A program made the translations under genes and the position numbers. A stretch of DNA of 64,000 nt from Echiichthys vipera (taxonomy: Eukaryota > Chordata > Actinopteri > Perciformes > Trachinidae). Positions 43,745-55,290 of the stretch are shown here, one piece after another. Location of the stretch: the NCBI GenBank assembly GCA_963691815.1, contig OY829645.1, positions 46,700,522-46,764,521 of the forward strand, read 5' to 3'. Numbering within the stretch: position 1 is the stretch's first letter; each line of letters begins with the position of its first letter. The notes under the pieces are model-generated. The model was given only the letters and a program-made list of their open reading frames with translations. It had not been told where the DNA came from and did not search any database.

Positions 43745-44760
43745 TGTAATGCCCCATGCTAATCACATCTGACTGTTACTGCCTCAATGGTTGATTTGAT
43801 GTATGTAAAAAGACCATGGAATGATTTTGCGCCCAAATTACACTATAAGCCAAGTCGCTGAATTATGGTTAAACCCTATGTATATTCTATTGTTACAAAG
43901 ACCCATCAGAGCATCAGTACTGCTCAGCTGTGTAGGCAATTTTTTGTCTGTGAGTCTAGAAAGTTTGTGTCCTTGTAGCGCTCAACAGGACTCCTTTGGG
44001 AAATAGTGATATTGGTCTTATTGTTACTGAAAGCGTTCTCAAAGTACAAGTGTATATATTTTCACATAAACTTTGCCAGGCTGTTGGGAAAGCACCACAG
44101 AACATTATTTTCACTGAATATAGGAAAACAAGGCTGGTGCCATGAAAATGGGCTCCATAACCACCACAATGAGGATGGCTGCCATCTTTAATTATCGTCT
44201 GAGAAGAAAAATAACAAAACAACATTGCGTCTTTTCAGCTGACACAGATTTGAACAACACAGTTATCCAGTTTATCTTCATGGCGACTTACATTTGTTCT
44301 AAGAGGATATGACATGATTAAAGCTATAGTTATACAATGATACTATAAAACAACTGTCAGTGGGGATTAAAGACACATGCACAGTATCCGGACACGTGGT
44401 TATATAAACTCATTTAAACACAGGAAGGAATTATTGTATTAAAGAGAGAAAGGAATCATGCCATTAGCAGCCTGACCTTTCACAGACTTTAATGTAAAAT
44501 AGTGACTGATGATTCTGGACGTCCATAATAGGTGACAGTTTACTTCTTGCTTATAAAATCATGTGTGCATAGATGTACCACTGTGTGTCACTAGTAGTCT
44601 AGATCTGTGTCCTGCTTAAACAATGAGAAGATTTGGAAATTAAATTCATTTGGAATAATACTGGTTATTCTCTGTCTGTGGATTATCTTTTATAATTTCC
44701 TTTTGATTTATTCTTAACAAGTTTAATCAACAATTTAAAAGAATAGTCTGACATTCGTAT
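43745..44760. other. No gene recognised
   Basis: Unique-looking AT-rich sequence. Confidence 0.5.
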
Positions 44761-44765
44761 AAACA

Positions 44766-45537
44766 GTCAGGGGAGGCAGGTGAGGATGTGCCTCCCCTGT
44801 CATCATGAGAGGAAAAAGAAACGAAATAATAAAATAATACAGTAAAAATTCTGTATTTCCCGCTTAAATAAACGGAGTCTCTTCAGAGACGAGAGGTGAG
44901 GCACGGACAGCCGAGCCTCCCTCCAGATTGCGCAATCACTCACAAACTGGATTGAGCGCGTGCAAACAGCGCGTGCTTGTTCCCATTTCTGTGTATGTTT
45001 CCAATATGATGGTTGAGACACTTTCATGTACTAAAAGTATACGTCTTCTTTTCCATGGTGTTCAGTGATGTATTTTACGTATGTGTGTAATATTTACATC
45101 TTATTGATGTGACATAAATCCACAGGGAAAATGCTTGTTGATGCAGTACCTCTGCCTCAAGGAAGTCGGCGATAGTGAGCAGCCTGATAGCTGCCACCAG
45201 CCAGGTCACGGTGAACTCTGACCCGTGTGCAAAAAGTAAACACAGAAGTGTGCTGTGCAACACTGTAGAGCTTAGCGAAGCCCTGAAAATGGAGGATTTG
45301 ATTTCTAAACTAAGACATTTTCCAAAGCTGGACTTTCAGCCAAAGCAAGAAGTAATTTACAAGTAAAGGTGAGATATACTGCAATATACAGCTGCCCTGG
45401 TGTTTTAAAATGGTTTTCAGCATCATGTTCCCTCCTATTCTCTCATCCTATCCTGCTGGCATCCTACTGTATGTTTGTAAATCTGACTTGTGAGTCAGTG
45501 CCTCCCCAACCCTCACCCTCACTGCACGTCACTGTAA
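44766..45537 (+). mobile_element. hAT-type nonautonomous element with transposase N-terminal piece
   Basis: The left end CAGTCAGGGGAGGCAGGTGA and the right end, reverse complement CAGTGACGTGCAGTGAGGGT, resemble the decayed ends of a fish hAT family. The frame 45175-45363 contains NTVELSEALKMEDLISKLRH and PKLDFQPKQEVIYK. I recognise this as the start of a TTF/zinc-finger hAT transposase. The zinc finger and catalytic parts are missing. Confidence 0.5.
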
Positions 45538-45639
45538 ACAGGTAACCAATAAATGAAGAAAAAGGGTGCCAAGTGCTGATATATTTATTTACAGGTCATA
45601 AAGGGATCAGTGATTGGTCTGATTAGTATGAAAGTTTTG

Positions 45640-45850
45640 TGAATCATATTCTACGGCCTTTACAGTCACCAGAACTCCACCCATTTGAACACCTGTTGGA
45701 AATTCTGAAGTGGTGTGTTAGACAGCCTATCCACGACCATCATCAAACACCAGTTGGGGTAATATGTTATGGAAGGATAGTGTTCAGACTGCCAGAGAGC
45801 ATCGAAGTTATTCTGGCAGGTTACAGTGGCTGAATACCTTACGTAGTCAC
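45640..45850 (+). pseudogene. Tc1/mariner transposase C-terminal relic
   Basis: LRPLQSPELHPFEHLLEILK matches the family's QSPDLNPIEHLW region, so the third catalytic acid area is present but altered. ESIEVILAGYSG fits the usual Tc1 C-terminus. No inverted repeats were found. Confidence 0.65.
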
Positions 45851-46785
45851 CAGTGGCGATTGGTCTAAGACTGCAAGGAAAAGCTCAGCTTCCCCTAAAA
45901 CGTCACCAAAAAAGAAAAAGTGGTAAAATATGTACTGCTGTGTGTCCATTTCATTGACTAAATACGCGCTAGAAAGCCTTCATCTTTTGTTTAGAATCAG
46001 CTACTTATCACAGGTAACCGGTGCAACTTCCTTCTCATTCATCCACAGCGCTTCACAGAGTCGGACGCTCAGCTTCTACTGACTTCAGTTGGGAAGCGTA
46101 GAGCGGGATGTTCCACTGCCGCAAAACTAGACGGTCATTGGATAAATGCTGGGCTTTGTCCCACCCATCGGACGCTCAGCATCTCTGTGGGTCTGTGGGG
46201 CAGTGGGCTGGCCCGGACATTCGGCTTCTGCATGATGATTGGATGAGCTGTCTGAGGCGGAGTCCTTCTCTGATTGACAGCTAAATGAGCGAATCAGCGA
46301 TCTTGAAGAATAAACATCCACCGGAGCATTTTCCAAGTTTTTCATTCCTTTGTTCTGAACTGATCTGGAGACTTTACCGACCCCCAGAGACTTTGTCTTT
46401 GTTAAAAACGACCAACGTTGTGTTTGGCGACTCTGTTCTGTAACTCTGCGGTTTCTTTCCCCAGCGAGCAGCAGCAGTTGCGGAGCTTCTCCCCCGTCAT
46501 GATCACTCATACTCACAGACGGTCACACTTTACAGTAGCCTGGCGCGGCAGCTCCAGCTGGGCCAAGGCCGTTTAAGCAGCCTAGCTCTGCTGGCCATTG
46601 AGAGGACACTGGTCAAGTCCCTGGAAAAGACGCCTAGTTGGTACGACAAGGGCACAGATCATTTTCTTGAAAAGGATCAAAGGGTAGAATTTACATATAA
46701 ATAAACAAACACATTTATGATGTAGGCCGTAAAAATGAGCTTCCCCTCCTCGAAAGACCAGCAGCCGCCGCTTGTAGACACTGTT
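45851..46785 (+). mobile_element. hAT-type nonautonomous element with transposase C-terminal piece
   Basis: The left end CAGTGGCGATTGGTCTAAGA and the right end, reverse complement GCGGCGGCTGCTGGTCTTTC, are imperfect inverted ends; CAGCTTCCCCT lies inside each. Near 46530-46700 the plus strand encodes QLQLGQGRLSSLALLAIERT and the rest of a hAT dimerisation-type C-terminus, ending at a stop. The minus-strand frame 46127-46516 covers the rest; I could not identify it. Confidence 0.5.
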
Positions 46786-47070
46786 CGTTTATTGGTCAGT
46801 CCACCGACAACAACTAGTGTATGAATTGCCATAACATTTTGTATGCATTCATGATGCTCAAAGGATGAATGATACTGATTTTGGTGATGATCCCCTCATT
46901 TTTCCTTGAGGACCAACATGAGGTTGACATTTTTAGCACCAGATTTATTGTAGTAGTATGGGCCTCTCAGTTAATTTTTGGGTTTTGTGAGCCTGAAAAA
47001 TTACGCTGAACAGAAACTTGAGTATGGCGGATTAATTTGGTGTCCAAAAGATGAATGATACTAATTTTGA

Positions 47071-47417
47071 TTCAGATTCAAGATTCAAGAAGCTTTATTT
47101 ATCCAGAGGGAAATTATTTTGCAACAGTTTCAATACAAAGTGGGAAAGGATCAGAGTGACAATAAGCATAAAAACATAAATCAAGCAATGAACTGAGTGT
47201 GACAGAGTGCAACAGACTTTGTGGTTAAGCGTAGGTTTATACAATATACAACAATACGCACTGTTCAGTTTAGCAGCATATGAAATGAAATAAGTACAAA
47301 GTAAATAAGTGAGAAGGAGCGATAAGTTATAACCACAAGGCACTGCTGGGATTTGGACCCAGGATTTCCTGTTTACGAGACAGGCGCTTTGACCACTAAG
47401 CCACAGCGCCTCCTCTT
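47071..47417 (-). mobile_element. Chimeric retroposon: tRNA-Thr-like head and LINE-type 3' tail
   Basis: On the minus strand the tRNA-like part (47410-47338) is followed by about 240 bp that matches the LINE 3' UTR at 1767-1990 in reverse (ACAGACTTTGTGGTTAAGCG as seen on plus) and the GGATAAATAAAGCTTCTTGA tail with TTGAATC. The neighbouring duplicate shows the site without the insertion, so head and tail moved together. Confidence 0.7.
47338..47410 (-). tRNA. tRNA-Thr (anticodon CGT)-like sequence, probably a pseudogene or SINE head
   Basis: A 73-nt cloverleaf can be drawn. The acceptor GGCGCTG pairs with CAGTGCC (one G-T pair). The D stem is GCTT/AAGC. The anticodon stem CCTGT/ACAGG has loop CTCGTAA, so the anticodon is CGT. 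The T stem is CTGGG/CCCAG. The T loop is TCCAAAT instead of TTCGAAT, which damages box B and the T54-T55-C56 motif. It is joined to a LINE tail. Confidence 0.6.
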
Positions 47418-47660
47418 TAGGATGATGATCCCTTTATTTTTAGCTGAGGACCAACATGAGGTTGACATTTTTAGCCAACACCAGACTTATTGTATTAGTA
47501 TGGGCCTGAAAAATTACGCTGAACAGAAACATGAGTATGGCGGATTCATTTGGTGTCCAGGCTATTGGAGGGTATTCGATGTTCAGGGTGAAATATTTTG
47601 ACAATTAATTGATGTATTGCCATGGACTCTCCTACAAATATTCAAGGTTCCTAGAGGAGA

Positions 47661-47770
47661 GATCAGGGTGTCAAATCCTGCTCCCGGAGGGCCTCTGCTG
47701 TGTTAGAGCAGGAGAGACCTAAAACATGCACGCCAGTGGCGCTCCAGGAGCAGGATTTGACACCCCTGGG
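47661..47770. repeat. Short fold-back element
   Basis: GGTGTCAAATCCTGCTCC at about 47668 and GGAGCAGGATTTGACACC at about 47747 form inverted arms of about 25 bp with a 55-bp centre. Confidence 0.7.
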
Positions 47771-47978
47771 ATAGATTATGATCACACTGGTGATTCTACC
47801 TCTTGTGCATGTCAATGTTTGCAGTTAAATATCTTGACGTCTGCAGGATAGATTGGTACACAATTTTGTACATTGTTCACAGACAATGTATCATTCAGAT
47901 TGGTTATCCCCTGAATTTGTCTTTGGTGCTTTATGGTTATTTGTTTGTTATTTTAACTGAAATGTCTTGACAACCAGC

Positions 47979-48465
47979 CTGGTCTCACCAAAAGGCGTGT
48001 GAATGACACGCTATTTCTCTCAAGCCATCTCGTGTATAATTACAACGCATTTCATGATTTTTGCGTGTCATTTCACGCCATGTAGTCTCAATTGACTTGT
48101 ATTGTGCAGAGATGGCGTTGTCATTTGACGCACAAATGTCATTGAGGGAAAACCCACTTGTTCGTATTTCTCGGCGGAGAAATACGAAGTGGTGGAGCTT
48201 TCTGTCAGAGCGTTGTTTTTAAATCAATATTTCATGTGAAGGATGGCTGAAATGACGGGCGTGAAATGCCCTAACCCTAACCCTAACCCCTAACCCTAAC
48301 CCCTAACCCTAACCCCTAACCCTAACCCCAACCCTAACCCTAACCCTGGGGAACTACGGGCGTTGAATGACACGCGAAAAGCTTAATATGCGTAGACATG
48401 CACGCGAAAAGTCATGAAAGTCATGAAAAGTGGCGTGCTATTTATAGGCCCTTCCATGAGACCAC
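47979..48465. mobile_element. MITE-like element with TGGTCTCA ends and telomere-like core
   Basis: TGGTCTCA at 47980 and TGAGACCA at 48457. Both halves hold CACGC/GCGTG-rich blocks (GTGTGAATGACACGC, GTTGAATGACACGCG). No coding region. Confidence 0.6.
48269..48347. repeat. Interstitial telomere-like CCCTAA repeat
   Basis: About 12 units of CCCTAA with several CCCCTAA variants, in the centre of the MITE-like element. Confidence 0.95.
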
Positions 48466-48469
48466 GTAG

Positions 48470-49570
48470 TGACAACAACTGTATAGACAGATTTACAAGA
48501 AATGTGGTATCATTTGGTCAAAATGTTAATTTTTCCAATACTTTTCTTTACGACCAAATGCCTGTAAAACCAATGACATCTCTATCGGCCTTATCCGTAC
48601 TTTTTGTTTAATGCTCATTAGCTAAAAATGTATCTCAATTAATGATTAGGATTTTGTTATTCTTTTGTTCTCAATGGGACATATCTTGATGCAAGACAGG
48701 AGTGATGTATTACGCAAATCTTAACCTTAGGGTCAGACAGTATCTTGTTAGTCATATCCCCCTTATCCAGTGTAGTTGGCTGAGCTTCAGCCCCAACACC
48801 ATCACTTAAATTGATGAATGTCTACTTCAAAGCAACATTAGGCCTGGGGTGGAAATATCCACCCTATTTGTGATTTACTCTACCTGACACATGTTCAGTT
48901 TCCCAGTGATTTACTGTCTTTTTTCCACCATTGCTTTTACTATGAGATCCCTCCACTCACTAATTGCAGTCCGGCTCAATGCTTAGCACCCAAACATAAC
49001 ACTTACAATTGTACTGGGGAAGGTGAAGTGAGAGACAGTTACATGAGATTTCTTTTTATACGGAGTAAGAGTGCATGGGTCAGGGAGAGGGGATGCAAGT
49101 TAGAATAAACATTAAAACAGAAAATAGAAATGCTTGAAAGGAGAAGTAAATGAAAGAAGCAGCAAAAGAGGAAGGTGAGACCATTAAAATAAAAAAGAAA
49201 CAGAAAAAAGAAAAGGGTTGAAAGAGTGGTAAATGAAAGAAGTAGCAGAAAAGGGGAGGTGAGACAGGTAAATCAAAAGAGTGTTTGATGAGTTATACAC
49301 CAAAAGTGTTGTAAACATGTTCCCCTCACCTTGTGAAAATCAGTTGATAATGAAACTTTCAATTAAACAGAATAAGGGTGGCAAAATTATTAATTAATTA
49401 TAATTATTAGTCAGTATTTGCTCAGAAGATAGTGATGAATAAAAAGTAACGTCGCAGTATATAACACCTCAGAAGAATCTTTTTTTTCAAATGACTTGCT
49501 TAAGCAGTCTCAAACGTTTGCAGCACTTGCCCTGCAATCTGATGTGATTCTGCAGGATGCAATGGCCATT
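48470..49570. other. No gene recognised; purine-rich local duplication
   Basis: GTAAATGAAAGAAGCAGCAA near 49147 and GTAAATGAAAGAAGTAGCAG near 49230 mark an imperfect duplication about 83 bp apart. No gene seen. Confidence 0.5.
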
Positions 49571-49630
49571 AGGTGTGTTTCCATTAGAGTAAAATGTGGT
49601 GTCAGGCTAGCCCTCTCAAATGGCCGTTCA

Positions 49631-50125
49631 GGGCGCACTCGCACTGTCCTTACACACCGCACCCCGGGCTTTGGGGTACTTGTCCCCCCTCCCTCTCCCC
49701 CCGCGCCCCAGCCCTGTTTGTACTCACACTGCCTGGGCCTCAGCCAATGCTTCTTGCTGTCCATACGTCATCACGCCGTAACACGTCACACGCATTGATT
49801 GACGTCATCGCGATGCGTCTCTTTGTTTACAAATCTTTCCATAGACCTCGGAGTTGTTGTGCGACTTGTCGACTCCTTCTAATTTCTATGTCCGAACAGA
49901 CGCACATAAATGAAGTCAGAACCGCCATTGGCATGTGTTCGAGCTCGTACATGTGTGCGCACTCGTGCTTGTACATGTGCAAACACGCTCTACAAAAGCC
50001 CACCTCTCTCAGGCGGGCCGTCGCAGTTATGCGCGGAGCTGTTGCACTCACACTGGTCAAACGCACTAGGCTTTAGCTGAAAAAACGGTTTGGGCCCGGT
50101 GCGGAAGGACAGTGTGAGTGCGCCC
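49631..50125 (+). mobile_element. Harbinger-like element, copy 9, internally deleted
   Basis: GGGCGCACTCGCACTGTCC to GTGAGTGCGCCC, with TCA on both sides instead of TTA/TAA. An internal deletion removes most of the Myb/SANT-like fragment (GCGACTTGTCGACTCCTTCT junction near 49861). Confidence 0.88.
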
Positions 50126-50189
50126 TCACTTACCGTGTTTCCATTACAAAAAAGGGCCCCAGAGGGATTTACGAGACTCCGGAGGTGAC

Positions 50190-51195
50190 GTATCACTCTA
50201 AATGGATCAGCAGATCAGTTAAACAGCGGCACTCATTCGCCTCCTTCCTCCAAGTGAGAAATACAGAATAGTTGCAGTTTGATTTTAGGTGGACCGTATG
50301 ATTCACAACATGAAGTTACAGTATGTACAACATGAAAGAAAACACTCCACCTTAAAGATCCTGGGCGCTGTAAAAGTGTGTTGACAGACATGAGTATATT
50401 TGCACATTGCCCATTCTTTTCTGTACATTCAATACTTAAAAATCCCAGACTCTAAAGACAAGTTACATCAGTTTGTTGCATTTGAAAACTCTGCGCATCG
50501 TTACCTAATGTCTATAAAATAACACTGACATAATGCAAACTTCATGCTTCCTGTTATGGAGAGAGTCAAAGGCTGATCAAAAACTTACGTCCACATTGTT
50601 CGTCGTCTTCAGTAAGCTAAACAGAAAGTGACATTAATGTAACCTGTTAACAGAACAGGACTCTACCTACAGTACCGTTACCTGAGTAGTAGTAGTAGTA
50701 GTAGTAAGTCAAATCTGTTACAACAAAGGCAGTAATGGCAATAAAGTATAGAATCTAAAAAATAAAATTGAATTCTTCTTATCTCAGCTGTGCCACACAC
50801 CTGTTGTGTATCACTGTCATTGTGATTGATGTATTTCACATGGCCCTTTGTGTAGCTGTGGAAACCTTCACCTGTGTTTATTTTGAGCACACTTTATGCC
50901 ATTTGATATGGTTCTGAGTGACTGGAGGAGAGATATGTCAATGGAGACATGTTTATGCAGTTATTTGAGGAGTTATGGTGTGAACACGGTGTTTACCTCA
51001 GCCCTGTGAACCTTTGGGGAGCCAGCTTTTGGTATAGTTGACATTTCTGTCACTGCAACACTGCCATTCGTTCTCTCATGGCAGTGATGATTGGTTTTTG
51101 ATAACGGATAGATATGTATAAGAAGCAACCTCACTTGTTTACCTGCTCAGCGTAACTCACATATTCAGACACCTGCTTGGTTAACTTACTAGCTT
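50190..51195. other. No gene recognised
   Basis: Unique-looking; AGT trinucleotide repeat at 50687-50705. Confidence 0.5.
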
Positions 51196-51200
51196 TTTCA

Positions 51201-51779
51201 GGGCGCACTCACACTGTCTTTCCGCACAGAGACCCGGGCTTTAGGGTACTTGTCCCCCCTCCCTCTCCCCCCCGCGCCCCAGGCCCGTTTGTACTCACAC
51301 TGCCTGGGCCTCGGCGTATGCTTCTTGCTGTCCATATGTCATCACGCCGTAACACGTCACACGCATTGATCGCGTGTGTGTGGCTTTGTTTACAAATCTT
51401 TCCGTAGACCTCAGAGTTTTTGTGCGTCTTGTCGACTGTTTTTGAATATTTTCAACGACCAAATCTGCAGTAAACACTCCACCTCCGCATCACACCAACG
51501 TGAACCTTTCACCGCCATTGTTGTTGTTGTTAAATGTCCGCGCATGGTCCGTCCTTCTATTTTCTATGTCCCAACAGGCGCACATACTGCTACCGCCGTA
51601 GGGCTCGTGCTCGTACACGTACACACGCTCGTGCTCGTACATGTGCAAACGGCTCTACAAAAGCCCACCTCTTTCCGCTGTCCGCGTGGAAACGGGTGCA
51701 CTCACACTGCTTAAACGTACTAGGCTTTAGCTGAAAAAACGGTTTTGGCCCGGGACAGAACGACAGTGTGAGTGCGCCC
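51201..51779 (+). mobile_element. Harbinger-like element, copy 10
   Basis: GGGCGCACTCACACTGTCT to GTGAGTGCGCCC. The flanks are TCA and TGA, so no clear target duplication is left. The Myb/SANT-like remnant is on the minus strand. Confidence 0.87.
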
Positions 51780-52157
51780 TGAGACACAGCTGTTGGCTCT
51801 GTGAAGATCATTTCTTTGTACGAAGTTGATGAAGAAGACTATGAGGGGAGGAAAGAGGGAGGTGTGGCAAGGATGGATAGAAGGAAGGATGGAAGGTAGA
51901 AATAATGTAAGTAAGGGGAGGGAAGAAAAGTTGGACAGAAAAAATGAAATACAGAAAGTAGCTGAAGATGCAAGACATCATCATACAACATGTTCACATA
52001 AACAGGTTTGTTCTGTAGGACGAAGCGGACTGCGACAGTTAGGTTTTGTTACATTTAAGAAAAAACGGTGACAGTGTTAGTGTAAGGCGTCAAAACGACT
52101 TAATCGTCAGACTATTTATAGTTTATTGTTGTGTGGCTGCATCTTGCACAGTCTAGG
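51780..52157. other. No gene recognised
   Basis: Purine-rich unique-looking sequence. Confidence 0.5.
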
Positions 52158-52806
52158 CCAGCGATGTCAAAGTCAAACACATCAGACGGCCAAAAAAACA
52201 AATTTGCTACAAGCCGAGGGCCGGACTGGTTCAATGTTTATTAAAACATCTTAAAATTATTGAATATAACCTATTGAACAAAGACCTAACACAGTGTACT
52301 GTATTTTATTTAATGATTAAATGAATAATCCAATATTTTTGTACGACTCTGTCAGTAATTTTCCAACAGGCTCACAGACAAAAACAAACTTGTCCTGTAC
52401 ATTAAATGAATAAAGCCAGATTTTCTTATGACTTTAGTTATTTAGAGGAAAACATTATCAACAGGCAAACAGCAAAAAAAGAAAATGTCCTTCAAAAATA
52501 AAACATGTTCCTTAATATAAAGATAAAGACGCACAGCTTTGTGAACATGTGCTCTCCCTCCCACCGAGCTTCAAACACCCTGTTCTCATCGTCCACCTTC
52601 CCTTTAGCCATTTTTGGGGGGGGGGCTGAAAGTTGACATCTGCCCTGAATGCTGATGAATATTGAACGGCCCATTTGACGCGCTGCAGTGAGTTCGCGGG
52701 CTACCGTTGCATTGTGGGTAATGTAGTTTTGGTGTGTGAAAAACACCAGCAGGCGGCTGTGGCGTGCTGGCCGGTTCTAATACTAATCAAATATCATCCC
52801 GGGGGC
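52158..52806. mobile_element. Nonautonomous element, 'TGTCAAAGTCAA' family, right end lost
   Basis: Begins CAGCGATGTCAAAGTCAAAC and follows the copy at 32589 through ACAAGCCGAGGGCCGGACTG to ATCATCCCGGGGGC, then breaks off. Confidence 0.7.
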
Positions 52807-52868
52807 ACTCAAGTTAATATCATGACATGAATTAAAAAGAAAGTAGGGACATATTGGTTGTACTAGTG

Positions 52869-53461
52869 CAGGGACGTCAAAGTCAAATACATCAGAGGGC
52901 CGAAAAAACAAATTTGCTACAAGCCGAGGGACGGACTGGTTCAATGTTTATTAAAACATATTAAAATGATTGCATAAAACATATTGAACCAAGACCTAAC
53001 ACGGTGTACCGTATTTTATTTAAGTATATAATCCAATATTTTTGTACGGCTCTGTCAGTCATTTCAAGGAAAACATTTTCCAACAGGCAAAAACAAACTT
53101 CCTCCAAAGAGAAAACACATGAATAAAGCAAGATTTTTGTATGACTTTAGTTATTTCAAGGAAAACATTTTCAACAGGCAAACAGCAAAAAAGAAAATAA
53201 AACACAGCTTTGTGAACATGTGCTCTGCCTCCCACCGAGCTCTAAACACCCTGTTCTCATCGTCCACCTTCCTTTAGCCATTGTTGGGGGGGGGGGGGGG
53301 GTCAATTTGCGGCGCTGCAGTGAGTTCGCGGGCTACCGTTACCAGCAGGCGGCTGTGGCGTGCGGGCCGGATCTAATACTAATCAAATATCATCCCGGGG
53401 GCCAAGATCATTCATTTGCGGGCCGGATCTGGCCGCGGGCCTTGACTTTGACACCCATGGT
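52869..53461. mobile_element. Nonautonomous element, 'TGTCAAAGTCAA' family, complete
   Basis: CAGGGACGTCAAAGTCAAAT to CTTGACTTTGACACCCATGG. A G run of 13-14 lies at about 53286. Confidence 0.75.
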
Positions 53462-53953
53462 CTAGGCTATAGTGACTATCAAGGCTATCATGGTGACAAA
53501 AACTGTCCCCAGACAGACAGACATAAAAAATCAAACCAGGAAAAGTACTCAAAACATCCACTTTGGTTGTTCACTGTGGTTGTTCCCGCTGTAGTAGGTG
53601 TCTCCAGGACCACTTTTGCCATGATTATTAAGATGTTGAAGCAGCATGAGAACAGCCTGCAGCATTTCACTCAGTGACTGAGTCAGTGCACCAAAAAGGT
53701 AAACTCCAACCATCTGGTAGAATCTTATTTTGCTTGTTATGTTATGTTGACTTTCCTTTGTTTGCCTGTCTTTTCCCTTTATCTATGCTGGGTGCACTCA
53801 GCACATACACTCATAAACATACTACACACTAAACATACACAAAATATACATCTTATAAACAGACATTAACAAACACGTACACACATACAGAAAAACACCC
53901 ACATAAAACACATGCTATGTGCTCATATGCTCAAAGACATTCCCATACAAACG

Positions 53954-53984
<31 letters not shown>

Positions 53985-54590
53985 ACACACACACACACAG
54001 CTAGTGCATCCCTGCAGACTTCCTCTCCCCCTCTTCAGTCGGGTTGACAGCCTTTAGATAAATTACTCGTCGGAGCAGCGAGCAAGTGAGTTGGCTGTTC
54101 TATCAATTATTTTAATGAGAACATAAGCTCACCCAATTCATCTGAGCCCCGTTCAAACATGGTTCAAAGTACCCCCCTCCCCCCCTCCAACCCCCAGGGA
54201 AGACAAAATCCTGCTGCTTAAAGACTTTTGTTGGCGCTTTTGTTTTGCCTCAGAAATCAGTTATGAAACAAAAACAGTTTTGTTTACATGTCGGATTTAC
54301 TGGGATGAGAATTTCTGTTGTTTCTGCATTAAAAAAAAACAACATCTTGATGCATATCAAGTCTGCAACTGCAGCTGCTGGTTATACTGAGGTGCTATAG
54401 TATCAGGGTTAGAGGTACAAATCATTGTAAAGCTTGAGGAATCTTAAGAAGAGCAAGGCACTAACCCGTTTGTGTACTAATGTGTTTATTTTACAAGGGA
54501 TAAGAGTTTGGAGACAAAGTCAGGCAACTAATATGCCCTAACCTCCAGTCTAAAAACATATTTTTCTAACCACAAAAAGGACGTTTTTAA
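53462..54590. other. No gene recognised
   Basis: Unique-looking, with CA-rich stretches at 53800-54000. Confidence 0.5.
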
Positions 54591-54591
54591 G

Positions 54592-54945
54592 ATACATTCA
54601 TTCATTCATCTTCAGCCGCTTATCCCGGGGTCAGGGTCGCGGGGGTGCTGGAGCTGATCCCAGCTGACATCGGGCGTGAGGTGGGGTCCACCCTGGACAG
54701 GACGCCAGTGTATCGCAGGACACATAGAGACAAACAGAGACAGACAACCATTCACAGCTACGGGTGATTTAGAGTCATCAATGAACCGAACACCTGCACG
54801 TCTTTGAAACCGGAGAACCCGGAGAAAACCCACGCAGACACGGGGAGAACATGCAAACTCCACACAGAAGGGCCCAGGCCGGGATGCGAACCTGGATCCT
54901 TCTTGCTATGAGGCGACAGTGCTAACCACTACACCACCGTGTAAG
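54592..54945 (-). mobile_element. tRNA-derived SINE with RTE/Rex3-like tail
   Basis: On the minus strand the head reads ACGGTGGTGTAGTGGTTAGC with box B-like CCAGGTTCGCATCCC. The body has GAGTTTGCATGTTCTCCCCG, and the 3' end is GGATAAGCGGCTGAAGATGA with GAAT repeats. The last part matches the LINE tail at 613-630. Confidence 0.85.
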
Positions 54946-55287
54946 ATACAGTGATTTAAAAATATATGTTGTTGTTACTTTTTTCCATTCATTAGCACAT
55001 CCTTTGTGTGGTTCGATTTGTCTCTGTGAGCATGACATGAAATACACATTGCACCTTTTGAAAAAGCCCAGTCAGCATTATCCTCCACTGTTTGCGCTCT
55101 GTGTGTCTCTGCACCATCATTGCAGCCTGGGAACGACTGTAGTACTGTAGCAACACTTTCTACTTATATATAGACCATTCGAAATGTGTTGCAGTTTATT
55201 TCCTGTTGCACTGTAAGTGAATGATATTAACTGACAGGAAGTTGACAAAGACCCAGGCTTTTGCCTAGCAATGGAGTTGTGATATTG
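54946..55287. other. No gene recognised
   Basis: Unique-looking sequence. Confidence 0.5.
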
Positions 55288-55290
55288 TTA

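Larger units (their letters stand above)
46858..47600. repeat. Tandem duplication (about 190 bp) whose second unit carries a retroposon
   Basis: AGGACCAACATGAGGTTGAC occurs at 46909 and 47449; GCCTGAAAAATTACGCTGAA at 46990 and 47503. GATGAATGATACT starts units at about 46864 and 47049. The second unit is split at ACTAATTTTG/GATGATGATCCC, while the first reads straight through the same place. Confidence 0.8.

Noticed and set aside
46127..46516. 129-codon minus-strand frame as a host gene
   Set aside because: It lies entirely inside a nonautonomous transposon with recognisable ends, so it is treated as part of that element.
47338..47410. Functional tRNA-Thr gene
   Set aside because: The T loop lacks the TTC motif, and the sequence is joined to a LINE tail that moved with it; a pseudogene or SINE head is more likely.
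52869..53461. TCTAGGC on the left of 52158 and on the right of 53461 as a target duplication of one large element
   Set aside because: The same TCTAGGCTAT also follows the copy at 33000, so it is part of the element's end, not a duplicated target.
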